Counted from the first letter of the stretch, positions 18,643 to 28,010 are shown. The stretch is 64,000 bases of DNA from Tissierella sp. MB52-C2 (GCF_030931715.1 NZ_CP133261.1:3512643-3576642), one strand, 5' to 3'. Notes: generated by a model not told the origin, from the letters alone. Made by a program: numbers and translations.

Positions 18643-19785
18643 ATGGTTTACTTTGATAATGCAGCTACATCCTATCCAAAGCCAAAGGTAGTATATGATG
18701 CTATAATGGATGCCATGGTAGGATATGGTGCTAATCCTGGAAGGTCAGGGCATAAAAAGGCATTAAAGGCCAGTAGAGGAATATTTGATACAAGGGTTCA
18801 AATAGGTAAACTTTTCAATATAAAAGATCCTATGAGTATAATATTTACATTTAATTGTACAGAAAGCTTAAATTTGGGAATAAAAGGGTATTTAAGACCA
18901 GGAGATCATGTAATTACTACATCAATGGAGCATAATTCTGTTTTAAGACCTATTGCATTTCTAGAGAGACTAGGAGTAAAACATACAATAGTACAGGGAG
19001 ATTCTAAGGGAAGGATAGATCCTAAGGATATTGAAGACAGCATTACTCCAGAGACTAAGATGATAGTAACAACTCATATATCTAACTTGACAGGAACTAT
19101 AATGGATATAGAGGCCATAGGAAAAGTTGCAAAGAAACATGGATTAATTTATTTAGTAGATGGTGCTCAATCATCAGGTGTATATAATATTGATGTAGAA
19201 AAAATGAATATAGATATGCTAGCTTTTCCTGGACACAAAGGGTTACTAGGTCCCCAAGGTACTGGTGGACTTTATATTAGATCAGGTATAGAATTAGTAG
19301 AGACTTTTCAAGGCGGTACAGGAAGCATATCCCACTCTCTAGATCAACCAGATGTATTTCCAGATAAATTTGAATCTGGTACACCCAATGCTCCAGGAAT
19401 AATAGGATTAGGTACTGGAATTAAATATATATTTGAAAAGGGCATCGATAACATAAGAAGAAAAGAAGAAGAGCTTACAATGCATTTTATAGAAGAAGCA
19501 AGCAGAATTGACAAGATTATACTTTATGGACCATTAGAGAAAGGACATCATGCACCAGTAGTTGCTTTAAATGTTGGAGAAGCCGATTCATCAGAGATAA
19601 GTTATATTTTAGATGAAGAGTATGATATTGCCGTAAGACCAGGATTACATTGTGCTCCTTTGGCTCATAAAACCATTGGAACCTTTGAACAAGGAGTCGT
19701 TAGATTTAGTTTTGGCTATGAGAACACTCACGAGGAAATAGAATTTGCCATAAAGGCCTTAAAAGAAATTGCTAAGGAAGTTTAG
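18643..19785 (+). CDS. Cysteine desulfurase family protein (class V aminotransferase)
   Basis: This 380-residue PLP enzyme starts YFDNAATSYPKP. The Schiff-base Lys is in FPGHKGLLGPQGTGG near residue 203, and the reactive Cys in LHCAPLAHKT near residue 336. It resembles SufS/CsdA-like desulfurases that supply sulfur for Fe-S clusters or other cofactors. No scaffold gene is adjacent, so the sulfur acceptor is unknown. GGAGATGATT precedes the ATG. It follows ade by 29 bases and may be co-transcribed with it and with the next two genes. Confidence 0.9.
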   Translation: MVYFDNAATSYPKPKVVYDAIMDAMVGYGANPGRSGHKKALKASRGIFDTRVQIGKLFNIKDPMSIIFTFNCTESLNLGIKGYLRPGDHVITTSMEHNSVLRPIAFLERLGVKHTIVQGDSKGRIDPKDIEDSITPETKMIVTTHISNLTGTIMDIEAIGKVAKKHGLIYLVDGAQSSGVYNIDVEKMNIDMLAFPGHKGLLGPQGTGGLYIRSGIELVETFQGGTGSISHSLDQPDVFPDKFESGTPNAPGIIGLGTGIKYIFEKGIDNIRRKEEELTMHFIEEASRIDKIILYGPLEKGHHAPVVALNVGEADSSEISYILDEEYDIAVRPGLHCAPLAHKTIGTFEQGVVRFSFGYENTHEEIEFAIKALKEIAKEV

Positions 19786-19799
19786 AGAGGAGAAAGTAT

Positions 19800-20321
19800 A
19801 TGATTCAGCTACAAGAATTTATTGCATCGTATAATATAGAAATTATGATAGGACTTATGGCAGCAATACCTATATTATTAGTTTTATACTTAATAGCTGA
19901 AATAAGAATATCAAGAATAAAAGATAAATATAATGAATTAGTAAGGGGAGTTAAAGGTGTAAATATAGAACAGCTCCTTATAAAGACCAATGAGGAACTA
20001 AAATCAGTTCGTATGGATATGAATGTTATAGAACAAAATATAGAGAGTATTGAAACAAAGCTAGCCTTTGCTATTCAAAAGGTTGGCTTTGTTAGATACA
20101 ATGCCTTTGGCAACATGGGTTCTGATTTAAGTTATTCAGTTGCATTGTTGGACAAGTTTAATAACGGATTTGTCCTCACAAGTATTTATGGTAGAGAGTA
20201 CAACACAAATTATGCCAAGCCAGTTAAATTAGGAAAATCAGTATATCCATTATCTGTAGAGGAAATGCAGGCCATAGATAGGGCATTAATGGGTGAATCT
20301 CAAGACAAGACTCTCTATTAG
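19800..20321 (+). CDS. DUF4446 family membrane protein
   Basis: This 173-residue protein has one membrane segment (about residues 15-37), then a coiled-coil-like stretch (RGVKGVNIEQLLIKTNEELK) and a C-terminal domain with AIQKVGFVRYNAFGNMGSDLSYSVALLD, the hallmark of DUF4446. The family is common near parB in Clostridia and has no established role. AGAGGAG precedes the ATG; spacing to the neighbours is only about 14 bases on each side, so it is in an operon with the desulfurase and lipid-kinase genes. Confidence 0.85.
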   Translation: MIQLQEFIASYNIEIMIGLMAAIPILLVLYLIAEIRISRIKDKYNELVRGVKGVNIEQLLIKTNEELKSVRMDMNVIEQNIESIETKLAFAIQKVGFVRYNAFGNMGSDLSYSVALLDKFNNGFVLTSIYGREYNTNYAKPVKLGKSVYPLSVEEMQAIDRALMGESQDKTLY

Positions 20322-20335
20322 GAGGAGCAGATTAA

Positions 20336-21214
20336 ATGGGGAACATTCTTTTTATTATAAATCCTGTAGCTGGTGGTGGAAAGGCCAAGGGTTTAATATC
20401 ACTGATTAAAGCAAAGATGAAAAAATATAAAATAGAATATTCGATAAAGCTAACTACAAAGCCGAAGGAAGCAATAACAATTGCAGAAAATAGTGTAGAT
20501 GATTATAATATAACGGTAGCAGTGGGTGGAGATGGGACCATAAATGAAGTGGCTAGAGGACTAGTTAATAAGGGAAAGGGCGTATTAGGAATCATACCTG
20601 GTGGCACAGGAAATGATATGGCAAAAAGCTTGGGAATATCTATAGACCCTGTTGAGGCATTAGAACATCTATGTAATGGAGGGAAAAATAGTATAGATAT
20701 TGGAGATGTAAATAATCTTACTTTTTTTAACATTGCTAGTATTGGATTTGATGGAGAAGTTTTAAGAAATACAATAACTATAAAGAAGATTATCAAGAGC
20801 CGATTTGCTTATGGGATTAGTGTTATATATTCATTGTTTAGTTTTAAGAAGAAAAAAATTCAGATTAATATAGATGGAAAAATCATAGATGAAGATGTGA
20901 TATTAGTGGCTGTAGGTAATGGAAAATACTATGGCGGTGGAATGAAGATTTTGCCTGAGGCAAAGGTTGACGATGGATATTTGGATATATGCGTAATATC
21001 TAAGATTGGAAAAATAAAACTTTTATTCTTATTTCCAAGTATATTTAAAGGAAAACATATTAGATATACTAAGTATGTAAAGACATATAAGGGAAGAAAT
21101 ATAAAAATAACAGCTGAAGATGGAGTATACTTAAATATGGATGGAGAAATAAATCCTAAGGTTAAAGATATTGAATTTAAATTGAAGAATGAAAAATTAA
21201 ATGTAATAAACTAA
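20336..21214 (+). CDS. Diacylglycerol kinase family lipid kinase (YegS/BmrU type)
   Basis: This 292-residue lipid kinase has the nucleotide-binding motifs NPVAGGGKAK at the N-terminus, VGGDGTINEVARG near residue 62 and IPGGTGNDMAKS near residue 87. The C-terminal beta domain includes VAVGNGKYYGGGMKI. It should phosphorylate diacylglycerol or a related lipid at the membrane face. AGGAGGAG precedes the ATG. Last gene before a bidirectional terminator. Confidence 0.92.
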   Translation: MGNILFIINPVAGGGKAKGLISLIKAKMKKYKIEYSIKLTTKPKEAITIAENSVDDYNITVAVGGDGTINEVARGLVNKGKGVLGIIPGGTGNDMAKSLGISIDPVEALEHLCNGGKNSIDIGDVNNLTFFNIASIGFDGEVLRNTITIKKIIKSRFAYGISVIYSLFSFKKKKIQINIDGKIIDEDVILVAVGNGKYYGGGMKILPEAKVDDGYLDICVISKIGKIKLLFLFPSIFKGKHIRYTKYVKTYKGRNIKITAEDGVYLNMDGEINPKVKDIEFKLKNEKLNVIN

Positions 21215-21240
21215 GAAAAGTAGCCCAAAGCTACTTTTCT
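21214..21240. terminator. Bidirectional terminator between lipid kinase and yyaC
   Basis: AGAAAAGTAGC (21214-21224) and GCTACTTTTCT (21230-21240) form an 11-base stem between convergent genes; A-rich and T-rich flanks allow use in both directions. Confidence 0.85.
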
Positions 21241-21824
21241 AATATATACTGGTTTTTTTCTTGTCTAGATAATCTGAAAAGTGATAGATAAATACTTTTA
21301 GATATAATATCGGCCATACTCATGACTAGAGATAATCTAGTATTTTGTAATACCATAACTTCCATCATACCACCAATATTTACGACTCCAGTGATGGATA
21401 TATCTCCAACCGGTGGTAAAGATTTATTCACCCCAGCTCCTGGTCGTAGAGGGGAATTTTTAATAGATAAATGTCCTACACGTTCTAATCTTCCTAGGGA
21501 AGAATCTATGGCAATTATAAATGGATTATTGTAATCCTTTTTTACTTTATCTAGAGTTTCCTCAAGATTTTTTGCGTGAATTGGATTTTCTAATGTTCCC
21601 ATTAAGTGTACGTTGCTGTAATTTTTTATTATAGGTTCAAGCTTGTGACCTACTAAAGGACCTAAGGAATCTCCAGTAGATCTATCTGTACCAATACAGA
21701 AAATAATTATATCTCTATTTTCTATAGAGCCGTTAGATAAGTAATTAAATATTAAGTTGGAAAATTTAGACAAGGCAAAGGGAGAAGATGAATCAATATA
21801 ATTGTTTCTAGAAAATATATTCAT
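21231..21824 (-). CDS. yyaC: Sporulation protein YyaC (GPR-like fold)
   Basis: This 197-residue protein has the DUF1256/YyaC pattern: FCIGTDRSTGDSLGPLVGHKL near residue 42, LGTLENPIHAKNLEE, then IDSSLGRLERVG and PGAGVNKSLPPVGDISITG. It resembles the spore protease GPR and is restricted to endospore formers; it lies near soj-spo0J in Bacillus too. This is the best single sign that the organism sporulates. AGGAGG precedes the ATG. Its exact role is not settled in any species I know. Confidence 0.9.
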   Translation of the reverse strand: MNIFSRNNYIDSSSPFALSKFSNLIFNYLSNGSIENRDIIIFCIGTDRSTGDSLGPLVGHKLEPIIKNYSNVHLMGTLENPIHAKNLEETLDKVKKDYNNPFIIAIDSSLGRLERVGHLSIKNSPLRPGAGVNKSLPPVGDISITGVVNIGGMMEVMVLQNTRLSLVMSMADIISKSIYLSLFRLSRQEKNQYILEK

Positions 21825-22096
21825 TAATAACCTCCTATGTATTCTCTTCTATAATATCCTTAAAATTAAAAGGACATTAAGAGTATTGCCTGAAATTAAA
21901 TATAAATACTTTTTTACATATATAAAAAAGGATATTAAGAATTTGTAACATTTACATATTTATCCAATTTCTATTTATATTAATACCATAGGAAATAAGC
22001 AAAAAGATTAGTAGATGAATAAATTAAAAGAATCAGAATATAATAATTTTATTACAATATGGAGTGGTTGAAAAAAATATAATCTATGATATAATT

Positions 22097-22113
22097 GTTA
22101 CAGATTGATTACA
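22097..22113 (-). promoter_or_regulatory. WalR box upstream of the M23 peptidase gene
   Basis: On the minus strand this reads TGTAAT-CAATC-TGTAAC, a perfect match to the WalR consensus TGTWAH-N5-TGTWAH. It overlaps the -35 region of the promoter at 22105-22132. Confidence 0.75.
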
Positions 22114-22143
22114 AAAAAGTTATGGCTATAATATGGCTATAAT
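22105..22143 (+). promoter_or_regulatory. Promoter of the M23 peptidase gene with duplicated -10 unit
   Basis: TTGATT (22105-22110), 16 bases, TATAAT (22127-22132). The 11-base unit TATGGCTATAA occurs twice in tandem (22121-22131 and 22132-22142), creating a second TATAAT at 22138-22143. The upstream stretch 21825-22096 holds nothing else I can identify. Confidence 0.65.
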
Positions 22144-22172
22144 AAGAAGTAGTTTAAACTAGGAGGAGAAAT

Positions 22173-23657
22173 ATGGATAATCCCAACCATATAAGAGAAA
22201 CTTTAGGCAGGCTAAAGGAACAAGGAAATAAGATGCTTGAATTTATTAAGAGATTTAAGATTCAAAATATAGACTTTAAAGAAGACAACTCTAATGATTG
22301 CAATATAAAAAGCAGAAATATGAAAGTAGCACTATCATCCTTAATGATTATATCTATTATTGCATTATGTATCACAGGATATAAAGTTTATGACATTAAG
22401 ATGAGGGCATTTGATGTATATCTTGGAGAAGATATAATAGGAACTGTGAGAAACCAAGAAGAAGTTAATCATATAATGGACAACTTAGAAAAAGAATTAT
22501 CCAATACATATAATATAGACGTAGTTTTAGATAAAGATATAAGGTTTGAGCAGACTAGAGCTAAAGACCAGCTAATAACATCTAGTAGTAATTTACAAAA
22601 GGAAATTAAATCAAAAATGAATTTCCTAGTATCTGGATATGCTCTTGAAGTAGATGGAGTAGAAGTAGGGGTATTGAAAACTAAAGAAGATGTAGAAGAT
22701 ATAATTAGTGAGATTAAACAACCCTATGAAGATATGGCTAAAGAAGGTACTGATATAAAAGATATAGGTATAGTTGAAAATATACAAGTAGTAAAAAGAG
22801 AAGTACCACTAAATAAGATAAAAGAAAAAGAAGATTTATATAATCATTTATTAACAGGGTCAGAGGAAATAAAGACCCATATGGTAGAAGTAGGGGAAAG
22901 TTTCTGGACTATTGCAAAGATATATAATCTGTCCGTGGATGAGTTAGAGACTGCAAATCCAGATAAAAATCCAGAAAAGTTACAAATAGGCGATGAGGTA
23001 AAATTAATTGTACCTAAATCAGTACTTACAGTAGCTACAGTACTGGAAGTAGAATATACTGAAAATATAAACTATGAAACTGAAATAGAGTATGACGATA
23101 CTATGTATAAGAACCAGAAAAAAACTAAGATAAATGGTTCAAATGGTGAGAGAAAAGTACTGGCAGAGGAAACCAAACATAACGGTATTTTAGTTGATAA
23201 AGATATAGTAAAAGAAGAAGTAATTACAAATCCTGTCACTGAAGTTATAGTAAAAGGAACCAAAGAAGTCCCAAAAACTGTAGCTACAGGTACATTTTTG
23301 ATGCCTACTAGAGGTAGAGTTTCTTCTAGATATGGTATGAGAAGTGGCAGAATGCATAGTGGGCTTGATATAGCGGCTCCTATAGGAACAGCTATAAAGG
23401 CTGCAGATGGAGGTAAAGTTATATATTCAGGTTCCAACAGAAGTGGATATGGAAAGATGGTTGAAATTGATCATGGTAATGGGTTTATCACTAGATATGC
23501 ACATTGCAGCAAATTACTTGTAAGTGTTGGAGATAAGATATATAAGGGACAGCATATTGCCAATGTAGGAAATACAGGAAGATCAACAGGACCACATTTA
23601 CATTTTGAAGTCTTGAAGAATGGTAAAAACTATAACCCAAGTAATTATGTAAAATAA
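22173..23657 (+). CDS. LysM/G5/M23 peptidoglycan endopeptidase
   Basis: This 494-residue cell-wall hydrolase is membrane-anchored by a segment at about residues 50-68. Outside the membrane come a region of about 160 residues, a LysM domain (HMVEVGESFWTIAKIYNLS, near 230-275), a G5 domain (about 290-370, ending VTEVIVKGTKEVP) and a C-terminal M23 zinc peptidase. The M23 metal and catalytic residues are visible in MHSGLDIAAP and HLHFEV. It should cleave peptide cross-bridges or stems of peptidoglycan. A perfect WalR box in its promoter fits the usual role of WalRK in controlling such enzymes. AGGAGGAG precedes the ATG. Confidence 0.93.
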   Translation: MDNPNHIRETLGRLKEQGNKMLEFIKRFKIQNIDFKEDNSNDCNIKSRNMKVALSSLMIISIIALCITGYKVYDIKMRAFDVYLGEDIIGTVRNQEEVNHIMDNLEKELSNTYNIDVVLDKDIRFEQTRAKDQLITSSSNLQKEIKSKMNFLVSGYALEVDGVEVGVLKTKEDVEDIISEIKQPYEDMAKEGTDIKDIGIVENIQVVKREVPLNKIKEKEDLYNHLLTGSEEIKTHMVEVGESFWTIAKIYNLSVDELETANPDKNPEKLQIGDEVKLIVPKSVLTVATVLEVEYTENINYETEIEYDDTMYKNQKKTKINGSNGERKVLAEETKHNGILVDKDIVKEEVITNPVTEVIVKGTKEVPKTVATGTFLMPTRGRVSSRYGMRSGRMHSGLDIAAPIGTAIKAADGGKVIYSGSNRSGYGKMVEIDHGNGFITRYAHCSKLLVSVGDKIYKGQHIANVGNTGRSTGPHLHFEVLKNGKNYNPSNYVK

Positions 23658-23682
23658 AGGAAGCTTTGGCTTCCTTTTTGTA
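23656..23682 (+). terminator. Rho-independent terminator after the M23 peptidase gene
   Basis: AAAGGAAGC (23656-23664), loop TTTG, GCTTCCTTT (23669-23677), more Ts. Confidence 0.88.
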
Positions 23683-23731
23683 TATATAAATAAGTATAAT
23701 AAAAAAGAGATTTATTATAATATATAACACT

Positions 23732-23757
23732 AAAAGGGCGACTTTTCGCCCTTTTTA
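23732..23757. terminator. Terminator at the 3' end of the S8 protease gene
   Basis: AAAAGGGCGA (23732-23741) and TCGCCCTTTT (23746-23755). The A-rich left side becomes a U-tract on the minus strand, so it can end the protease transcript and back up the previous terminator. Confidence 0.85.
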
Positions 23758-25038
23758 AAATCTAGAATCTAATAAAAATACAATTATCAATAACATAAGA
23801 AAAGTCTCTATTAAATCATTATCTATAAAGCTTGAACTAGATTTTATATTACCTTCTACACTATCTTTTCCATCATTAAACAATAGTTTTAAGTTTAAAA
23901 CTCCTATCCCATAATTTTCAGGAGAATTGGCAAGAGCTATAGATGATTTTATTAATTTATTTTTTGCTTCCTGTGGCGAAAGGTCTTTATGTTTATTTAA
24001 TAAAAGTGCAATGGAACCTGAAACTAAAGGTGTCGCCATGGAGGTTCCACTAAGGGATGTATATCCATTTAATTTAGTATTTGATAGAGAGTTAATATTT
24101 GCTCCAGGAGCTAATACATCGGGTTTTATTAAACCTTCTGAAGTTGGTCCACGGCTAGAGAATGGAGCTATAGTATCATCAGATGGATCTATAGTTCTTT
24201 TATCATCAATTGCACCAACAGTTATAACATTTTTATTAATACCAGGTGAAAGAATAGTTCCCTTTTCAGGTCCACTATTTCCTGCAGCTACAACAACAAT
24301 TAAACCTGCATTTATTGCCATGTCAACAGCCTTACATAAGGGATCTTTATCACAAGAGTTATTGGCTGGAGTACCTAAAGAAAGATTAATAATCTTAGTA
24401 TTATATTTATCCTTAGTAGCTACTATATACGATATGGCATCTATTATGTCTGAAATATTTCCACCACCTGATTTGTCTAGAGCCTTAATACCAAGTATAT
24501 TAGCCTTAGGAGCGATACCTACATACTTGCCACCTGAAGAATAACCGCTTGCTGCAATAATTCCAGCCACATGAGTACCATGTCCGTTATCATCATAAGG
24601 ATCAGTTTTATTATTAACCAGATCCTTAAATCCAACGATCCTATTATTAGGTCTTGTTAAATCATTGTGGGGAGCCACACCCGTGTCTATTACAGCTACT
24701 GTAATACCTTCTCCATTATATCCCTTATCGTGGGGAAAATATGCATCCATAGTAGGAGCTGCAATATCTAATAAAGTATATACTCTGGAATCAAAACTAA
24801 TATAATCTATTTCAGGATTAGATACAATTTTATAAATTATATCTGTAGTCATAAGTCCAGCAAACCCACCTATTAATGGTAAATTACGTTTGACACTATT
24901 AGATAAGCTATTGATATTTTCCTTTAGAGTAGAGGAGCTATTATTGAACTGTACAATTACTGGTACTTCTTCCCTTGATTGAGACATTATTTTAGCACCT
25001 AGAATAGGGCAAAGCTTAGTATTTATTACTGTTTTCAC
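23755..25038 (-). CDS. S8 family subtilisin-like serine protease with C-terminal hydrophobic tail
   Basis: This 427-residue protease has the catalytic triad in order: Asp in VIDTGVAP, His in GHGTHVAGI, Ser in GTSMATPLV. An I9-like propeptide region (PVIVQFNNSSS to YISFDSRVY) precedes the catalytic domain. No signal peptide is visible, but the last 20 residues are strongly hydrophobic (FLMLLIIVFLL), suggesting tail anchoring. It resembles AprX-type proteases. GTG 25038 is preferred to GTG 25047 because AAGGAAGGTGG is then 5 bases upstream. Confidence 0.9.
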   Translation of the reverse strand: MKTVINTKLCPILGAKIMSQSREEVPVIVQFNNSSSTLKENINSLSNSVKRNLPLIGGFAGLMTTDIIYKIVSNPEIDYISFDSRVYTLLDIAAPTMDAYFPHDKGYNGEGITVAVIDTGVAPHNDLTRPNNRIVGFKDLVNNKTDPYDDNGHGTHVAGIIAASGYSSGGKYVGIAPKANILGIKALDKSGGGNISDIIDAISYIVATKDKYNTKIINLSLGTPANNSCDKDPLCKAVDMAINAGLIVVVAAGNSGPEKGTILSPGINKNVITVGAIDDKRTIDPSDDTIAPFSSRGPTSEGLIKPDVLAPGANINSLSNTKLNGYTSLSGTSMATPLVSGSIALLLNKHKDLSPQEAKNKLIKSSIALANSPENYGIGVLNLKLLFNDGKDSVEGNIKSSSSFIDNDLIETFLMLLIIVFLLDSRF

Positions 25039-25096
25039 TATTACCACCTTCCTTGCTCTATTCTATGCTACAAAAAAATGAAATGTGTCAAAAAAG

Positions 25097-25118
25097 AAAA
25101 AAGCCCGAGGGCTTTTTT
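25097..25118. terminator. Terminator between the ATPase and S8 protease genes
   Basis: AAAAAAGCCC (25097-25106), GA, GGGCTTTTTT (25109-25118). On the minus strand it ends the ATPase transcript before the protease gene. Confidence 0.9.
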
Positions 25119-25145
25119 ATAACGAGTAGGAAAGTTCTACTTTTT
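25112..25145. repeat. 34-base repeat, copy 1 (3' end of the ATPase gene)
   Basis: The 34-base stretch from CTTTTTTATAACGAGTAGG onward to ACTTTTT recurs at 39944-39977 with two differences. Copy 1 spans the terminator tail and the ATPase stop codon. Confidence 0.75.
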
Positions 25146-27821
25146 AATTATTAATTTACTTAGTTCTCCTACTATTAGAGGAATAAAGGCGTATTCAAGA
25201 ATTGCCAACCAATCCTTTATACCAAGTGAGAAAGTATTAAATATAGGTTGTATAAACGGTACATACAGTACAACAAGTAATAATATAAAGGAAAACAGTG
25301 TACCATATACCAAAGTTCTATTTGTAAAGAATCCTATTTTAAATAATGTATGTCTTTGTGATCTACTAGAATAAGCACGTAATAGTTCGGCAATTATTAA
25401 AGCTGCGAAGGTAATAGTTCTCGCTTTATCAATATCTCCTGGATAAGTTGCAAGACCCCATTTATAAGCTAATAATGAAGCTCCGCCTACAGCTATACTC
25501 TGAATAATTATTCCTATTAACATGGATTTATTTAGTATAGGTTCTTTTGGATTCCTAGGAGATATTTTCATAATATCAGGATCACCTTTTTCCATACCTA
25601 AAGCAAGGGCAGGAAAACTATCTGTAACTAAATTTAGCCATAATAATTGAATAGGTAAAAGTGGTACTGGTAGATTAAATAATATACTTGCAAATACTAG
25701 AAATATCTCTCCTATATTACATGATAATAGGAAGAAAACAAACTTCTTAATATTGCTATATATTATTCTACCTTCTTCTACAGCAGATACAATGGAAGCA
25801 AAGTTGTCATCTGTTAAAATCAATTCTGCAGTATTTTTAGCTACATCTGTACCTGTAATTCCCATTGATACACCAATATCTGCTCTTTTTAAAGCCAATG
25901 CATCGTTTACTCCATCTCCAGTCATCGCAGTTATTTCGCCATTAGCTTTTAATGCACTAACTATCCTTACCTTATGTTCAGGGGAGACTCTAGCATAGAC
26001 CTTTATATCTTTTACTACTTCTTTTAGTTCTTCATCTGAGATTTTATTTAATTCTTCACCCATCATAGCTTGATCTATTGTATCTGCCATGCCAAGTTCT
26101 TTAGCTATGGCAAAGGCAGTTTCTTTATAATCTCCAGTAATCATAACTGTTTGTATGCCTGCTTCTTTACACTTAGCTATTGCATCTTTAGCCTCTGGTC
26201 TAGCAGGGTCTATCATACCTACTAAGCCTACAAAGGTCATATCTACTTCATTTAAATCTGGAGATATATTATTTGGTAATTCGTCATATTCCTTATATGC
26301 GAAGGCTAAAACCCTTAATGCATCCTTTGAAAAACCACTATTTACTTTTAATACTTGATCTCTTATACTTTGATCAAAATTAATTACCGAACCATCTATA
26401 CTAATTCTATTACATCTATTAATTATTATATCAGGTGCTCCTTTAGTAAAAGAAACAACCTTATTAGGTATATAGTTTTTATGGAATGTAGTCATCATCT
26501 TTCTATCTGAATCAAAGGGTATCTCTTCAATTCTAGGGAACTCATTATTGATACTTTGTCTAGTAATATTGGCTTTACCAGCTAAAGTAACAAGGGCACC
26601 TTCTGTAGGATCTCCAATAACCTTATATCCATCATCTGTTTTTTCAATACTAGCATCATTAGCTAAGGCTGAAATGGAAAGAAGTGTTTGTAAATCACCT
26701 ACTTCTTCAATTTTTATATTATTACCATCTATCTGGAATTCTCCAGATGGCTCATATCCACCGCCAGTTACATCTATGATTTTTCCATCGGTAAAAGCTT
26801 TAACTACTGTCATTTCATTTTGAGTTAATGTACCAGTTTTATCGGAACAAATAACTGTGGTAGAACCTAATGTTTCAACTGCTAAAAGTTTTTTGACAAT
26901 GGCGTGTCTCTTGACCATTTTATTCATACCAATAGCTAAAACAATAGTTACAATGGCTGGTAAACCTTCTGGAATAGCTGCTACAGCTAAACTGATGGAA
27001 ACCATTAACATCTCTAAAGCACCTCTACCTTGAAAAAGACCAATTATAAATACTGCTATACATATAAATATTGTGGCAATACCTAGAACTTTACCAAGGT
27101 GATTTAATTGTTTCTGAAGAGGAGTTGTTTCTTCTTCAAAGGATTGAATCATTGTAGCTATTTTTCCAATTTCAGTATCATGGCCTGTGCCTACAACTAT
27201 ACCTTTTCCTCTACCATAAGTAATGGCAGTACTCATATATGCCATATTATGTCTATCACCTAAAGATATGTCTTCATCAAAAATGGAATTACTATTTTTT
27301 TCTACGGGTACTGATTCACCAGTTAAAGAAGCTTCTTCAATTTTTAAATTAGAACTTTCCATAAGTCTTAAATCTGCAGGAATTATGTCCCCTGCATCTA
27401 AGGATACAATATCTCCTGGTACTAAGGTATTAGCAGGAATCACTTCAAGATTTCCATTTCTAATAACCTTTGCGTTTGGTGAAGACATCTTCTTCAATGC
27501 ATCTAAGGCTTTTTCAGCCTTACCTTCCTGATAAATACCTAAAAAAGCATTTACAATGACTATGGCTATTATAACTATGGCATCCTGTGATTCTCCAACG
27601 AAAACTGAAATAATCGCAGCTCCTATTAAGATTAATACTAGGAAGTCTGAAAATTGGGCTATAATTTTGGAAAAGAAACTTTTCTTACTTCCCTCCTTCA
27701 GATCATTAGTGCCGTATTTTTCTAGCCTAAGTTGTACTTCGTCTGATGTCAAACCAGAATCAATATCTGAATCTAAGTTAGACAATAAATCTTCTTTGCT
27801 TTGTCTGTACCATTCTTTCAA
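25137..27821 (-). CDS. P-type cation ATPase (SERCA/PMR1-like), probably Mn2+/Ca2+ export
   Basis: This 894-residue type II P-ATPase has an N-terminal cation-ATPase domain, the actuator TGES loop (SLTGESVPVEK), the phosphorylation motif CSDKTGTLT near residue 326, the nucleotide-domain motif KGAPD, and the hinge GDGVND. Transmembrane ligands are those of SERCA-type pumps: PEGLP in M4, SCNIGEIF in M5 (Asn and Glu) and NLVTD in M6. Such pumps move Ca2+ and, in the PMR1-like branch, Mn2+ out of the cytoplasm. The yybP-ykoY manganese riboswitch in the leader argues strongly for Mn2+ as the physiological substrate. The usual automatic name would be calcium-translocating ATPase. Confidence 0.92.
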   Translation of the reverse strand: MKEWYRQSKEDLLSNLDSDIDSGLTSDEVQLRLEKYGTNDLKEGSKKSFFSKIIAQFSDFLVLILIGAAIISVFVGESQDAIVIIAIVIVNAFLGIYQEGKAEKALDALKKMSSPNAKVIRNGNLEVIPANTLVPGDIVSLDAGDIIPADLRLMESSNLKIEEASLTGESVPVEKNSNSIFDEDISLGDRHNMAYMSTAITYGRGKGIVVGTGHDTEIGKIATMIQSFEEETTPLQKQLNHLGKVLGIATIFICIAVFIIGLFQGRGALEMLMVSISLAVAAIPEGLPAIVTIVLAIGMNKMVKRHAIVKKLLAVETLGSTTVICSDKTGTLTQNEMTVVKAFTDGKIIDVTGGGYEPSGEFQIDGNNIKIEEVGDLQTLLSISALANDASIEKTDDGYKVIGDPTEGALVTLAGKANITRQSINNEFPRIEEIPFDSDRKMMTTFHKNYIPNKVVSFTKGAPDIIINRCNRISIDGSVINFDQSIRDQVLKVNSGFSKDALRVLAFAYKEYDELPNNISPDLNEVDMTFVGLVGMIDPARPEAKDAIAKCKEAGIQTVMITGDYKETAFAIAKELGMADTIDQAMMGEELNKISDEELKEVVKDIKVYARVSPEHKVRIVSALKANGEITAMTGDGVNDALALKRADIGVSMGITGTDVAKNTAELILTDDNFASIVSAVEEGRIIYSNIKKFVFFLLSCNIGEIFLVFASILFNLPVPLLPIQLLWLNLVTDSFPALALGMEKGDPDIMKISPRNPKEPILNKSMLIGIIIQSIAVGGASLLAYKWGLATYPGDIDKARTITFAALIIAELLRAYSSRSQRHTLFKIGFFTNRTLVYGTLFSFILLLVVLYVPFIQPIFNTFSLGIKDWLAILEYAFIPLIVGELSKLIIKK

Positions 27822-27879
27822 ATTAATCCCCTTCCTTCCAAATCTTATTAATTAGTATACCACTGAAAAATAAAATAAA

Positions 27880-27928
27880 TCAAAAAAGACCTTTGTTTAA
27901 ATCATAAATCGATTTAAACAAAGGTCTT
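27880..27928 (-). terminator. Terminator stem of the manganese riboswitch expression platform
   Basis: 18-base arms (27911-27928 and 27886-27903) with a 7-base loop are followed on the minus strand by TTTTTTG. The first arm shares GACCTTTG with the 3' strand of the aptamer's closing helix, so terminator and aptamer are mutually exclusive. Confidence 0.9.
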
Positions 27929-28003
27929 GCTTCCTAAAAAAGGTAATTAGCCGGGAAAATCCGTAATGACGACTAATTATTTTTAAGCTACTCCCCTTTG
28001 AGA
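27919..28003 (-). ncRNA. yybP-ykoY manganese riboswitch aptamer upstream of the P-type ATPase
   Basis: Read on the minus strand, the leader begins CAAAGGGGAGTAGCTT (28000-27985) and ends GGAAGCAAGACCTTTG, the two most conserved strands of the yybP-ykoY family. CAAAGG pairs with CCTTTG to close helix P1. The middle contains TCGTCATTACGG and CCCGGCTAATTACC, as expected for the docked second leg. In known members Mn2+ binding stabilises P1, prevents the terminator and turns expression on. Here P1 formation would remove the first arm of the terminator at 27880-27928, giving the same ON logic. The target gene is a cation ATPase, a common partner. Confidence 0.93.
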
Positions 28004-28010
28004 TGATATA

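Noticed and set aside
21950-21967. TGTAAC near 21950 as a WalR half site
   Set aside because: The second half does not fit at the required spacing; the real box is at 22097.
23927-24544. Long plus-strand frame opposite the S8 protease
   Set aside because: It is the antisense shadow of a well-conserved protease and has no ribosome-binding site or family similarity.
27947-27960. CCGGGAAAAT as a Noc binding site
   Set aside because: It lacks the symmetric ATTTCCCGGGAAAT and is part of the manganese riboswitch.
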